Origin: Hyphomicrobium_A sp964622715
Lineage (GTDB): Bacteria; Pseudomonadota; Alphaproteobacteria; Rhizobiales; Hyphomicrobiaceae
Assembly (NCBI GenBank): GCA_964622715.1
Contig: CAZURR010000058.1
Span: 1-16,086, forward strand
DNA length: 16,086 nt
Direction: 5' to 3'
Below the pieces are notes generated by a model. It searched no databases, was not told the DNA's origin, and saw nothing but the letters and a program-made list of their open reading frames with translations. The first letter of the stretch is position 1. The number at the start of each line of letters is the position of its first letter. A program made the translations under genes and the position numbers. Positions 1 through 9,366 of the stretch are shown in pieces.

Positions 1-174
1 ATTGAGGAAGGCTGGCGTGTACTCGATGCGGCCGACCCGCTTGCCAAGCGCGTCGACGAGAAGGAGCTTTCGGCAATACCGGGCCAGCAGCGTGAGAGAT
101 TCGTTCAGGACCTGAATGCCATCGTCGTCGCGCTCGGGAAACTGGAAGCTGCGGAGTTGTCGGGCAACGACTGA
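1..174 (+). CDS. MarR-type transcriptional regulator, C-terminal fragment
   Basis: The first frame is open from base 1 to a TGA at 172-174, giving 57 residues with no start in the window, so the gene begins further left. The peptide starts IEEGWRVLDAADPLAKRVDE and continues with a helix around IPGQQRERFVQDLNAIV. This resembles the end of the winged-helix wing plus the C-terminal dimerisation helices of MarR-family regulators, where an LTxxG..L segment is followed by a hydrolase-like 'L..LP..qR..F...L..I' helix. The DNA-binding part is outside the window, so the family call rests only on this tail. Ligand and target genes cannot be read. It converges on asd with 27 bases between the stop codons. 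Confidence 0.55.
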   Translation: MEEGWRVLDAADPLAKRVDEKELSAIPGQQRERFVQDLNAIVVALGKLEAAELSGND

Positions 175-201
175 CGCCTAGATCGATTTACTGCGAAGCG
201 A

Positions 202-1230
202 TCAAGCCGCGTTCGGTAGCAACTTGCGGCTGATGATCGTCTCGGCGATCTGCACGGTGTTGAGCGCTGCACCCTTCAACAGGTTGTCCGAGACGATCCA
301 TAGGGCGAGTCCGTTCTCCACCGTCGCATCTTCACGAATGCGCGACACGTAGGTGGCGAACTCGCCCGCGGCCTCTATCGGGGTGACGTAACCGTCATCC
401 TCGGGCTTGTCGACAACCATGATGCCGGGCGCCTGGCGCAAGATTTCGCGTGCGGCGTCCGCCGTAAGCGGCCGCTTAAGCTCGATGTTCACGGCCTCGG
501 AATGTCCGACGAATACCGGCACGCGCACGCAGGTCGCCGTCAGCTTGATGCGCGGGTCGAGAATCTTCTTGGTCTCGACCAGCATTTTCCATTCCTCTTT
601 CGTATAGCCATCTTCCATGAAGGCGTCGATGTGAGGGATGCAATTGAAGGCAATTTGCTTGGTGAACTTTTTGGGCTGGTAGTCCTCGCCCGGCACGTAC
701 TTGCTCTTGGTTTGACGCCACAGCTCATCCATCGCGTCTTTGCCGGCCCCAGACACGGATTGGTAGGTTGAGACAACAACGCGTTCGATGCCGGCTGCTT
801 CATGCAGCGGATTCAATACGACGACGAGCTGCGCCGTGGAGCAGTTCGGGTTGGCGACGATGTTCTTCTTTGTATATCCGGCAACGGCATCGGCGTTGAC
901 CTCTGGTACGATCAACGGCACGTCCTGATCGTAACGCCAGGCAGATGAGTTATCGATGACGATGCAGCCCGTGGCCCCAATCCGCGGCGACCACTCTTTT
1001 GAGATCGTCGAGCCCGCTGACATGAGACAGAAGTCAGCCTTCGAAAAATCGAACTGCTCCAGGTCCTCGCATTTGAGGGTCCTATCGCCGTATGAGACCT
1101 CGGTGCCGAGCGAGCGGCGCGAAGCGATCGCATAGACCTCGTCGGCCGGGAACTCGCGTTCGGCCATCACATTCAGCATTTCGCGGCCCACGTTCCCCGT
1201 GGCGCCCACAACGGCGATTCTGTAGCCCAT
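202..1230 (-). CDS. asd: Aspartate-semialdehyde dehydrogenase
   Basis: Asd reduces aspartyl-4-phosphate to aspartate-4-semialdehyde with NADPH in the cytoplasm, the branch-point step towards lysine/diaminopimelate, threonine and methionine. The protein is 342 residues, normal for the family. The N-terminal Rossmann motif VGATGNVG lies at residues 8-15, the catalytic cysteine is C130 in NPNCSTAQ, and the conserved active-site histidine is H243 in VFVGHSEA. The frame stays open 13 codons further upstream, but the ATG at 1230 puts the family's usual MGYRIAVVGATG start first and removes a non-homologous extension, so I chose it. An AGGGC stretch about 7 bases upstream is a plausible weak ribosome-binding site. 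It lies downstream of leuB on the same strand with a 148-base gap, so it may have its own promoter. Confidence 0.96.
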   Translation of the reverse strand: MGYRIAVVGATGNVGREMLNVMAEREFPADEVYAIASRRSLGTEVSYGDRTLKCEDLEQFDFSKADFCLMSAGSTISKEWSPRIGATGCIVIDNSSAWRYDQDVPLIVPEVNADAVAGYTKKNIVANPNCSTAQLVVVLNPLHEAAGIERVVVSTYQSVSGAGKDAMDELWRQTKSKYVPGEDYQPKKFTKQIAFNCIPHIDAFMEDGYTKEEWKMLVETKKILDPRIKLTATCVRVPVFVGHSEAVNIELKRPLTADAAREILRQAPGIMVVDKPEDDGYVTPIEAAGEFATYVSRIREDATVENGLALWIVSDNLLKGAALNTVQIAETIISRKLLPNAA

Positions 1231-1378
1231 ATTAAAGCCCTGATATATCAAGAAAAAACTGTGTGGCACCGAGCGCCGCGCAGCAAATCATGTCCAGACG
1301 CGATCACTAACGTGTGGCAAGGCCATCTTGCAAGACGCTTTCGTGTGTTGAGAACCGAACGGTCTACGCGGCTTCGTC
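1231..1378. other. asd-leuB intergenic region with two short palindromes
   Basis: This 148-base stretch separates the leuB stop from the asd start, both on the minus strand. It contains a perfect 10-base palindrome TGATATATCA at 1241-1250, just before the asd ribosome-binding site, and a second one, TCTTGCAAGA, in the middle. The first includes a TATATC -10-like hexamer on the minus strand, but I could not match a convincing -35 element. I see no stem followed by a T-run, so no intrinsic terminator for leuB is evident. No coding region is supported here. Confidence 0.4.
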
Positions 1379-2494
1379 TCAGGCTGCGAGACGGCCCAAC
1401 TCCTCAACAATTGCGGCGCCCATCTCCGATGTGCTGGCCTGGCGCATGCCCGGTTGCATGATATCGGCAGTCCTAAGGCCCGCGGCAAGGGCCTTGGCGA
1501 TCGCCTGGTCGAGGAGATCGGCTTCACGACCCATATCGAACGAGTAGCGCAGCGCCATGCCGAACGATGCAATCGTCGCGATGGGGTTGGCCAGACCCTT
1601 GCCTGCGATATCTGGCGCCGAACCGTGTACAGGCTCGTAGAGCGCTTTGCGTGTCCCGGTCTTGGCATCAGGCGCGCCGAGTGAGGCGGAGGGCAGCATC
1701 CCCAACGAGCCCGTCGTCATGGCAGCTTCGTCGGAAAGGATGTCGCCGAATAGATTGTCAGTGACGATGACGTCGAACTGCTTCGGATTGCGCACGAGCT
1801 GCATGGCGCAGTTGTCAGCAAGGATGTGCTCCAGTTCGATGTCGGGTGCATAAGCCTTGTGCGTTGCGGTTACCACCTCGTTCCACAGAACGCCGGTGCG
1901 CATGACATTGCGCTTCTCTGCCGAATGTAGTTTCTTGCCGCGCTGGCGCGCAAGATCGAAGGCCACGAGCGCGATGCGTTCGATCTCTTCTTCCGTATAC
2001 ACTTGGGTGTCGACGGCGCGCTTCTTGCCGTGCTCGAGCGTCACGATCTCTTTCGGCTCACCGAAATAGACGCCGCCCGTCAGTTCTCGCACGATCATGA
2101 TGTCGAGCCCTTCGACAAGCTCGCGCTTCAACGAGGAAGCATCGGCGAGGGCCGGGTAGCAGATGGCAGGACGCAAGTTGGCAAAGAGCCCAAGGTCCTT
2201 TCTCAACCGCAGGAGACCCGCCTCGGGGCGGACGGCGTAGGGCACGCCGTCCCATTTCGGACCGCCGACCGCGCCGAATATCACGGCATCCGCAGCTGCC
2301 GCTTTTGCCATTGCGTCATCGGTGAGCGGCACGGCGTGCTTGTCGATCGCGGCGCCGCCCACGAGGTCGCTTCGCGTCTCAAACGTGACTCCCTTTGCGC
2401 TCTCATTGAAGAAGGCTATGACGCGCTCGACCTCGGTGATGGTTTCCACGCCGATCCCGTCGCCGGGCAGGAGGAGCAAGCGGTGTGTCGTCAT
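1379..2494 (-). CDS. leuB: 3-isopropylmalate dehydrogenase
   Basis: LeuB oxidatively decarboxylates (2R,3S)-3-isopropylmalate to 4-methyl-2-oxopentanoate with NAD+ and a divalent metal, the third committed step of leucine synthesis in the cytoplasm. The protein is 371 residues, matching the usual length. It opens with LLLPGDGIGVE (residues 7-17). The substrate-binding lysine of the EKRNV segment is K194, and the metal-binding aspartates are in VTDNLFGDILSDEA (D246, D251, D255). The NAD-binding loop HGSAPDIAGKG is at 290-300. The ATG at 2494 is preceded by AAGGGA about 12 bases upstream, supporting this start. leuC lies about 12.6 kb away on the other strand, so the leucine genes are not one operon here. 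Confidence 0.97.
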   Translation of the reverse strand: MTTHRLLLLPGDGIGVETITEVERVIAFFNESAKGVTFETRSDLVGGAAIDKHAVPLTDDAMAKAAAADAVIFGAVGGPKWDGVPYAVRPEAGLLRLRKDLGLFANLRPAICYPALADASSLKRELVEGLDIMIVRELTGGVYFGEPKEIVTLEHGKKRAVDTQVYTEEEIERIALVAFDLARQRGKKLHSAEKRNVMRTGVLWNEVVTATHKAYAPDIELEHILADNCAMQLVRNPKQFDVIVTDNLFGDILSDEAAMTTGSLGMLPSASLGAPDAKTGTRKALYEPVHGSAPDIAGKGLANPIATIASFGMALRYSFDMGREADLLDQAIAKALAAGLRTADIMQPGMRQASTSEMGAAIVEELGRLAA

Positions 2495-2576
2495 GTCGTG
2501 TCGGGTCCCTTGCGGCCGTGTGGTGGAAGCGCGGTAGTGCTAGCCGCTAGGCCGCCTGCCGGCAAGGGATGGATGC

Positions 2577-3173
2577 TCAGCCGATGAAGGGAACCGTATA
2601 GACCAACGTAAAACCATTGAGCGTCGAGACGATGCCAACCGCCGAAATAATGACGCTGAGCACCAGTAGGCTTGTTCCGCCGGTGATGATCGAGACCGAG
2701 GCGAGTACGATGGCGATCTGCAAGAGCGCCATGCCGTAGTCAAAGTAGCGATCCTTCCGCATGGCGTAATCGCGCTGCGCTTCAAGCGCCTTGCCCTTGA
2801 CGAGCAGCTCCTTGACACCTTCGCCCGCTTCCTGCTCTGAGCTCAAGTGCGCTTCCTTCTCTCGATACTGCTTGATTTGGTCGGCGATTACCGCGCGTGC
2901 GCTTTCATTCAGTTCGGGCTCAGCAGCCTGCAGAACCTCTAATTCGCCGATTTGAAGTCTCAACACCTGGCGCCGAATGTTCTTCGCTTGAAAGAAGGCC
3001 CAGGTGTTGGCGGCCTCGATATTGCTGGCCATGGCGTCCTTTGTTGCGTTGCCGGCGCCCACACTGCAGATGGCGAGTGCGACGGCGAGGACACCGATGT
3101 AGACGGCGATCAACCGGTCGCGACGTCTCTTCGCGGCGTGATCAACCGCATCGACGAGATCCTTGAATGACAT
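2577..3173 (-). CDS. DUF4337-like membrane protein of unknown function
   Basis: This 198-residue protein has one N-terminal membrane segment (about 21-41), a cytosolic or periplasmic middle rich in charged residues and likely coiled coil (about 66-135), and two further membrane segments (about 146-164 and 168-192). The stretch NATKDAMASNIEAANTWAFF (42-61) followed by QAKNIRRQ is, as I recall it, the hallmark of the DUF4337 family. No biochemical role is established for that family, and no catalytic motif is visible. The start at 3173 has GGGGAA 6-8 bases upstream. It begins only 12 bases after the gpmA stop and so probably shares the dapB-gpmA transcript. The link to those metabolic genes may simply be positional. 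Confidence 0.8.
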   Translation of the reverse strand: MSFKDLVDAVDHAAKRRRDRLIAVYIGVLAVALAICSVGAGNATKDAMASNIEAANTWAFFQAKNIRRQVLRLQIGELEVLQAAEPELNESARAVIADQIKQYREKEAHLSSEQEAGEGVKELLVKGKALEAQRDYAMRKDRYFDYGMALLQIAIVLASVSIITGGTSLLVLSVIISAVGIVSTLNGFTLVYTVPFIG

Positions 3174-3185
3174 TGTGATTCCCCA

Positions 3186-3860
3186 TCAAACGTCGTCCTC
3201 CGGCGGGGCATCGAGGCTCCGCGACGGCAACAAGTCTCTACGCTCCACTACCGATCCATCGGCGGCCAGCCGGTAAACGATGGGAGCTCCAGTCGTAAGC
3301 TCTCTAGCCAAGATCTCTTCCCCGCTCAAAGCCTCCAGGTTCATGATAAGGGCTCTCAATGAGTTTCCATGCGCGGTGACAAGCACCGTCTTGCCGGCCT
3401 CAAGCTCCGGCCAGATCTTGTCCTTGTAGTACGGCATCACTCGCTCAGCTGTATCCTTCAAGCTTTCACCGCCTGGCGGGCGAACGTCATAGCTGCGCCG
3501 CCACTCCAGAACTTTTTCTTCGCCCCACCGGTCCCGCGCCTCGTCCTTGTTGAGTCCGGAAAGATCGCCATATTTGCGTTCGTTCAGTGCCTGGTCGCAG
3601 CGAATCTCGAGATTTGGTTGATTTATTTCAGCGAGCATTATGTCAAGGGTGTGCACCGCCCGCTTCAGTTTGCTGGTGAAGGCGAGGTCGAACACCAGGC
3701 CTTCATACTTCAAGAGGCGGCCGGCGACGCGTGCTTCAATCACGCCCTTTTCGGTAAGATCGGGATCGCGTTGGCCGGTGAACAGGTTGCGCCGGTTCCA
3801 CTCACTCTCACCATGGCGCACCAGCACCAGCGTATGTACCCGAGCCTTAGTTTGCACCAC
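3186..3860 (-). CDS. gpmA: 2,3-bisphosphoglycerate-dependent phosphoglycerate mutase
   Basis: GpmA interconverts 3- and 2-phosphoglycerate in glycolysis and gluconeogenesis through a phosphohistidine enzyme. The RHGESEWN motif contains the phosphorylated histidine (H16 with the start used here). The acid/base glutamate is E94 in LNERKYGDL, and the second active-site histidine is H164 in VTAHGNSLRA. Start choice: the frame opens with a GTG at 3875 that lacks a ribosome-binding site, whereas GGAGG at 3869-3873 lies 8 bases before a GTG at 3858-3860, itself followed by another GTG. I therefore use 3860, giving 224 residues, close to the short N-terminus usual for GpmA. If translation starts at 3875 the protein is 229 residues. 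The gene sits directly behind dapB and before the DUF4337 gene, a tight three-gene unit. Confidence 0.95.
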   Translation of the reverse strand: MVQTKARVHTLVLVRHGESEWNRRNLFTGQRDPDLTEKGVIEARVAGRLLKYEGLVFDLAFTSKLKRAVHTLDIMLAEINQPNLEIRCDQALNERKYGDLSGLNKDEARDRWGEEKVLEWRRSYDVRPPGGESLKDTAERVMPYYKDKIWPELEAGKTVLVTAHGNSLRALIMNLEALSGEEILARELTTGAPIVYRLAADGSVVERRDLLPSRSLDAPPEDDV

Positions 3861-3878
3861 GCGAACGGCCTCCACGAT

Positions 3879-4676
3879 TCAAAGCCCCAGCACATCGGAC
3901 ATTGAGTAAAGCCCGGGAGGTTTGCCGCGGCCCCACATGGCCGCCTTGATCGCGCCGCGGGCGAATATTGAACGATCACCCGCAAGATGTGTGAGCTCAA
4001 TGCGTTCGCCTGGCCCGGCGAAAATAACGGTGTGGTCGCCGACGACGGTGCCGCCGCGCAAACTCGCAAAACCGATATCGCCGCGAGGCCGCGCGCCGGT
4101 CATTCCATCGCGGCCACGAATTGCGTGGTCCTTTGGGTCAATGCCTCGGCCTTCAGCGGCTGCGGTGCCGAGCATGAGCGCCGTGCCTGATGGTGCATCA
4201 ACTTTGTCCCGGTGATGCATCTCGACGACTTCGATGTCGAAGTCTTCGTCCAGCGCTTCGGCGACGCGACGCGTGATCGCGGTGAGCAGATTGACACCGA
4301 GGCTCATGTTCCCTGCTTTGATGATCGGAGCATGTCGGGCCGCGGCGGCAATGTGCGCATCGTCCTCCTCCGATAGACCGGTTGTGCCGATCACATGAAC
4401 GATCCTGGCATTCGCAGCAAGTCCGGCGAACTCTACTGTCGCCTGGGGTGTGGTGAAATCAACAACGCCCTCGGCGCCGGCAATGAGATCGATGGGGTCC
4501 GCCGATACCGTAATTCCCAGTGACCCAATGCCAGCCAAGACGCCCACATCTGCGCCTATAGCGGGGGAGCCATGCCGCTCAGCGGCGCCGGCGATCGTGC
4601 AACCCTCGGTCTCGTGGAGCGCGCGAATAAGCTGTTGGCCCATGCGGCCGGCAACGCCCATGATGGCAATCTTCAT
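3879..4676 (-). CDS. dapB: 4-hydroxy-tetrahydrodipicolinate reductase
   Basis: DapB reduces 4-hydroxy-tetrahydrodipicolinate to tetrahydrodipicolinate with NAD(P)H, supplying diaminopimelate for peptidoglycan and lysine. The 265-residue protein starts with the Rossmann motif MGVAGRMGQ (6-14). It has the VIGTTGLSEED segment (95-105), then EMHHRDKVDAPSGTA (152-166), which carries the catalytic H154/H155 and K158. The frame is open 16 codons further upstream, but the ATG at 4676 matches the family start and has a GAGGT element about 9 bases before it. The upstream 162 bases to the acetyltransferase gene contain no gene. The 3' end abuts gpmA, which implies co-transcription and possibly coupled translation. 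Complete and unremarkable. Confidence 0.97.
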   Translation of the reverse strand: MKIAIMGVAGRMGQQLIRALHETEGCTIAGAAERHGSPAIGADVGVLAGIGSLGITVSADPIDLIAGAEGVVDFTTPQATVEFAGLAANARIVHVIGTTGLSEEDDAHIAAAARHAPIIKAGNMSLGVNLLTAITRRVAEALDEDFDIEVVEMHHRDKVDAPSGTALMLGTAAAEGRGIDPKDHAIRGRDGMTGARPRGDIGFASLRGGTVVGDHTVIFAGPGERIELTHLAGDRSIFARGAIKAAMWGRGKPPGLYSMSDVLGL

Positions 4677-4838
4677 CTCGAGTACCTCAGCTTGCATCGA
4701 TGGAAGCGCGCTGCGGTATAGCAATGCGCCAAGCGGGGGGGAAGGGCAGCGCCCGCTGTCAGAGTCTTTCTCTACGTTTTCTTTTGAAGCAGGCTCTTAG
4801 ATTGCCGGGTCGGATGCCCCGTTTGTCGCAACCCAGTT

Positions 4839-5348
4839 TTAATCCCAGGCGAAAGCAATCTTCTGGAGCTTTCTTTTGCCGAAACACTCAAAGCCCACAC
4901 CAATTGGTCGGCCGCCACGGCTCCAGTAAAAGTCCGTCGCCGCAGCATTGTCGGCGAGCGCCCAAACGATCAATCCAGAAAGTTTTCGCGTGTCCAGGTC
5001 GTGGCGGGACGCTTCGAACAAGTGTTCGCCAAAACCCAGGCCTTGGTGAGTCGGCGTTACGTAAAGCTCGTAGATTTCGCCCTGGTATTCTCCGCGCATG
5101 CGCGCCGAGCCGAGCGTCGCATAGCCGACGACACTGCCCGCGACTTGCAGGACGAGGAGCCCATTGCCGGACTTGATCGTGGAATTCCACCAGTCAGGGC
5201 CGCGCCGGAGGATTATACTCTCCAGATGAAAGTGCGGGATAATGCCTTGGTAGGCTTGGTGCCAGGCTTGACGAAACACGTCGCAGAGCGCCAGTGAGTC
5301 CGACAGGCCGCCACGACGAATTTCGAAATGTGAACTCTCACCCAGCAT
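4839..5348 (-). CDS. GNAT-family N-acetyltransferase
   Basis: The predicted product is a 169-residue single-domain acetyltransferase that would move an acetyl group from acetyl-CoA to an unknown amine. The acetyl-CoA binding motif A is visible as YELYVTPTHQGLGFGEHLFE (93-112), with the QGLGFG pyrophosphate loop. It is followed by a motif-B-like segment ALADNAAATDFYWSRGG (130-146), typical of the family end, where the substrate grows an aromatic 'FY...GF' tail. The frame stays open up to 5534, but that extension runs through the phasin terminator at 5439-5479 and has no GNAT similarity, so I chose the ATG at 5348. It has AAGGG about 12 bases upstream. Substrate and physiological role cannot be inferred from neighbours. 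Confidence 0.85.
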   Translation of the reverse strand: MLGESSHFEIRRGGLSDSLALCDVFRQAWHQAYQGIIPHFHLESIILRRGPDWWNSTIKSGNGLLVLQVAGSVVGYATLGSARMRGEYQGEIYELYVTPTHQGLGFGEHLFEASRHDLDTRKLSGLIVWALADNAAATDFYWSRGGRPIGVGFECFGKRKLQKIAFAWD

Positions 5349-5438
5349 TGGCTCACAACACCCTTGGGCCGGCAGCGTCGCGCCATTCCCAAATGCCGCG
5401 ACGTATCGGTTCGCTGACACTTGGGCCATTTGGCCATC

Positions 5439-5479
5439 AAAAAGCAAAGGCGCCCAGGATTTCTCCCCCAGGCGCCTTT
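5439..5479 (-). terminator. Intrinsic terminator of the phasin gene
   Basis: A perfect 9-base inverted repeat, AAAGGCGCC at 5446-5454 and GGCGCCTTT at 5471-5479, encloses a 16-base loop in which a further GG/CC pair can form. On the minus strand the stem is followed by TTTGCTTTTT, a typical U-tract. It lies about 60 bases after the phasin stop at 5541. The plus strand also has a T-rich tail (GGCGCCTTTTAGC, then TTTTTTT near 5497), so it could act both ways, although no plus-strand gene feeds into it. Confidence 0.85.
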
Positions 5480-5540
5480 TAGCAACTTTTAGCCGGTTTT
5501 TTTGTGGCAGGTGTGAACCGCCATGTGGAAACAAGTGGCG

Positions 5541-5996
5541 TCAGCCAACCTTTTTCAATTGCTCGAAGGTTTTCGTGGCGACAGCGTTCATGCTTTCCAG
5601 CGTCTGTCGTGAGATTTTGCTGGAGAGCTCGAAGAACTCTTTCGATTGCTTGCTTGCCGCGGCGAGCTGCTGCTGCACAAATTTCGCCTGAAGGCGGGCA
5701 ATTTCCGGCACCGTCTTGGCGCGAGCCATAGCTTCGGCGGCATCGAAAATGGCTTCCGCGTTTATGCTGGTGTTGTGCAGAATCTTCTCGGCGAAAGATT
5801 TGGCGCCGGCCTGAGCGGTCTGCATTATTTCTTCAGCTGCCTGCGCGCCTTCCTTGGCGGCTGCGCTCATCTTCGAATACGCATCGCGGGTTTTGGCGAC
5901 GCTATCTTCGGCAAACGCCTGAACGTTCTCTGGAATGCGCGCGTCCTTCGCCGCGGCCAGCATGTCTTCGGCCTGACGGGTGAATTGCTCGTTCAT
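5541..5996 (-). CDS. Phasin family protein
   Basis: Phasins coat polyhydroxyalkanoate granules in the cytoplasm and control their size and number. The 151-residue product is almost entirely amphipathic helix, rich in Ala, Lys, Glu and Gln, with no membrane segment. It has features of the Phasin_2 type: an N-terminal helix, the central HNTSINAEAIFDAAEAMARA segment (74-93), and a following EIARLQAKFVQQQL (98-111) with FFELSSKI (121-128), as is usual for alphaproteobacterial phasins. The ATG at 5996 is preceded by GGGAGAG at 4-10 bases, a strong ribosome-binding site that decides against an upstream in-frame ATG at 6014. A terminator follows. The promoter probably lies in the 100 bases before the assembly gap or inside the gap. 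No PHA synthase gene is in this window. Confidence 0.9.
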   Translation of the reverse strand: MNEQFTRQAEDMLAAAKDARIPENVQAFAEDSVAKTRDAYSKMSAAAKEGAQAAEEIMQTAQAGAKSFAEKILHNTSINAEAIFDAAEAMARAKTVPEIARLQAKFVQQQLAAASKQSKEFFELSSKISRQTLESMNAVATKTFEQLKKVG

Positions 5997-6096
5997 AGTT
6001 CTCTCCCAGTTCATAAATGTCGCGAATTCTCGGCGGGCGGGGCGCATTGCCGACAACCTTAAGCGCCGAATGCTGCGTCCCGGTGATGTTGACGAC

Positions 6097-6196
6097 NNNN
6101 NNNNNNNNNNNNNNNNNNNNNNNNNNNNNNNNNNNNNNNNNNNNNNNNNNNNNNNNNNNNNNNNNNNNNNNNNNNNNNNNNNNNNNNNNNNNNNNN
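6097..6196. other. Assembly gap (100 N)
   Basis: Exactly 100 consecutive N characters, the conventional placeholder for a gap of unknown size. It interrupts the helicase reading frame right after its motif VI and hides the helicase C-terminus and possibly the phasin promoter. Real gap length, and whether other genes lie in it, cannot be told. Reading frames computed across the Ns are not meaningful. Confidence 0.98.
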
Positions 6197-7434
6197 CAGC
6201 GCGACAACGCGACGTAAGTTTGACCGTGCGCAAAAGTGCCCCTGCCCAAGTCGACGTAGACGCGGTCGAGGGTCAGACCTTGCGACTTGTGGATGGTGAG
6301 CGCCCAGGCAAGGCGCAAAGGAAATTGCCGGAAGGTGCCCGTCACGTTCTCAACGATTTTCTCGGCCGTTTGATCGTAAGCGTAACGGCGTGCCTCCCAC
6401 GAGACGGGCTCGATCTCGTGCACCTTCTCATCGACTTCGACCCAAACTCGCTTGTCGTCGAGTTTCGCGATGCGGGCGACCGTGCCGTTGACCCACCGTT
6501 TGTCGGGATCGTTGCGCAACAGAATCACTTTCGCGCCGGCCTTCAGAAGCAACGTCGCGTCCGTTGGATGCGCGGTTTCGCCGAACTCACCGCTGATGCC
6601 GGCCTCGTAGGTTTTTACGTCGGCAGGGAGCGCATCGAGATAGGCCATGTTAATCCGCTGCGCGGCGGTGTTGGTGGGCGTGAGGATGACAAACGAACCG
6701 CCTTCGCCCAGTGTGCGGATGGGATGCGTGCGCTCGTTCAACACGGTGAGGTCCTCCTCTGTCACGTCTCCGTCTCGGATTCGATTAAGGACTTTAAGGA
6801 ACGTTTCATCGCTTTGACGGAAGACGTGATCGAGCTCTAGCAACGACATTCCAGCCCCGTCCGAAAGAGCCCCCACGCTAAAAAAGAACGGGCCGCCGTG
6901 CGCACTTTCGAGGTGCTCGGCGATCTCGCCGCGTTGGACGATGGGCGGCAGCTGGTGGAGGTCACCGAAAACCAGGAGCCGCACGCCGCCAAATGCCTCG
7001 CGTGGCCGCCCGCGATTTAATCGTAGTGACTGATCGATCGCGGACATGAGATCGGAGCGCACCATCGATACCTCATCGATGATCATGAGCTTGAGACGGC
7101 GCATGAGTCGGCCATTGCGGCTGCGCTTGATGTCGTCGGGCCTAATGAGCCGCGGTGGAAAGCCGAAGAATGAGTGAATGGTCTGGCCGCTGACATTGAC
7201 GGCGGCCAGACCAGTGGGCGCAAGTACGACGGCCTCTTGGGCGACCATATCGCGTATGCAGCGCAATAGCGTCGATTTGCCAGTGCCGGCTCGGCCGGTC
7301 ACAAACAGATGGCCCTCGTCGCGCCGTGCAAACTCGAGCGCGACCTGGAATTCGTCGGGCGGTGTCACGCCGGCCGGCCACGATTCCTGACCTGCTACTC
7401 TCAACTGTTGATCGGTTGGGATTGAAGATGGCAC
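6197..7434 (-). CDS. Pif1/RecD2-like superfamily 1B DNA helicase, 3' end lost in gap
   Basis: This is an ATP-dependent helicase core of the Pif1/RecD type, probably a 5'-3' DNA helicase in replication or repair. Counting from the GTG at 7434, Walker A is GRAGTGKST (47-55), Walker B IIDEVS (118-123), motif III GDLHQLPP (157-164), FRQ near 205-207, TPTNTAAQ (252-259), an SH3-like insert around KVILLRNDPDKRWVNGTV, IHKSQGLTLD (381-390) and motif VI TYVALSR (406-412). The sequence stops at the gap with a TG of the next codon, fitting the family's usual ALSRC. The frame is open to an ATG at 7521, but that would overlap typA by 61 bases with no visible homology, so I prefer the GTG, 26 bases past the typA stop. 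The ribosome-binding site is weak either way. Post-gap peptide does not look like helicase. Confidence 0.88.
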
Positions 7435-7460
7435 GCGCGGCCCCAATGCCAGTGGTTTAC

Positions 7461-9287
<1,827 letters not shown>

Positions 9288-9366
9288 CAGGGGCTTTTTG
9301 CGCTGCAAAAGATGCGCGGATCTAGCACATCGCGCTTCGCCCTACTAGCTGGCTGCTCTCAGCCGC

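Noticed and set aside
181..203. GATCG...CGATC inverted repeat between the convergent MarR-type gene and asd
   Set aside because: Only 5-base arms with a 13-base loop and no T-run on either strand; it also reaches into the asd stop codon. Too weak to call a terminator.
502..771. Open frames antisense to asd and many similar ones elsewhere (for example 7326-8204 and 8020-8805 antisense to typA)
   Set aside because: They lie opposite strongly supported genes, lack ribosome-binding sites or recognisable domains, and are expected from the high GC third positions.
4732..4758. AGCGGG...CCCGCT repeat upstream of dapB
   Set aside because: Six-base arms with a 14-base loop in a G-run; no U-tract, so I could not assign it as terminator or operator.
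5902..6096. Helicase frame appearing to continue past the N gap and into the phasin gene
   Set aside because: The phase across 100 Ns is arbitrary, the post-gap peptide has no helicase similarity, and it overlaps the well-supported phasin gene out of frame.
9351..9364. GGCTG-CTCT-CAGCC hairpin after the MFS gene
   Set aside because: Short perfect stem but no following T-run on the minus strand; not enough to call an intrinsic terminator.
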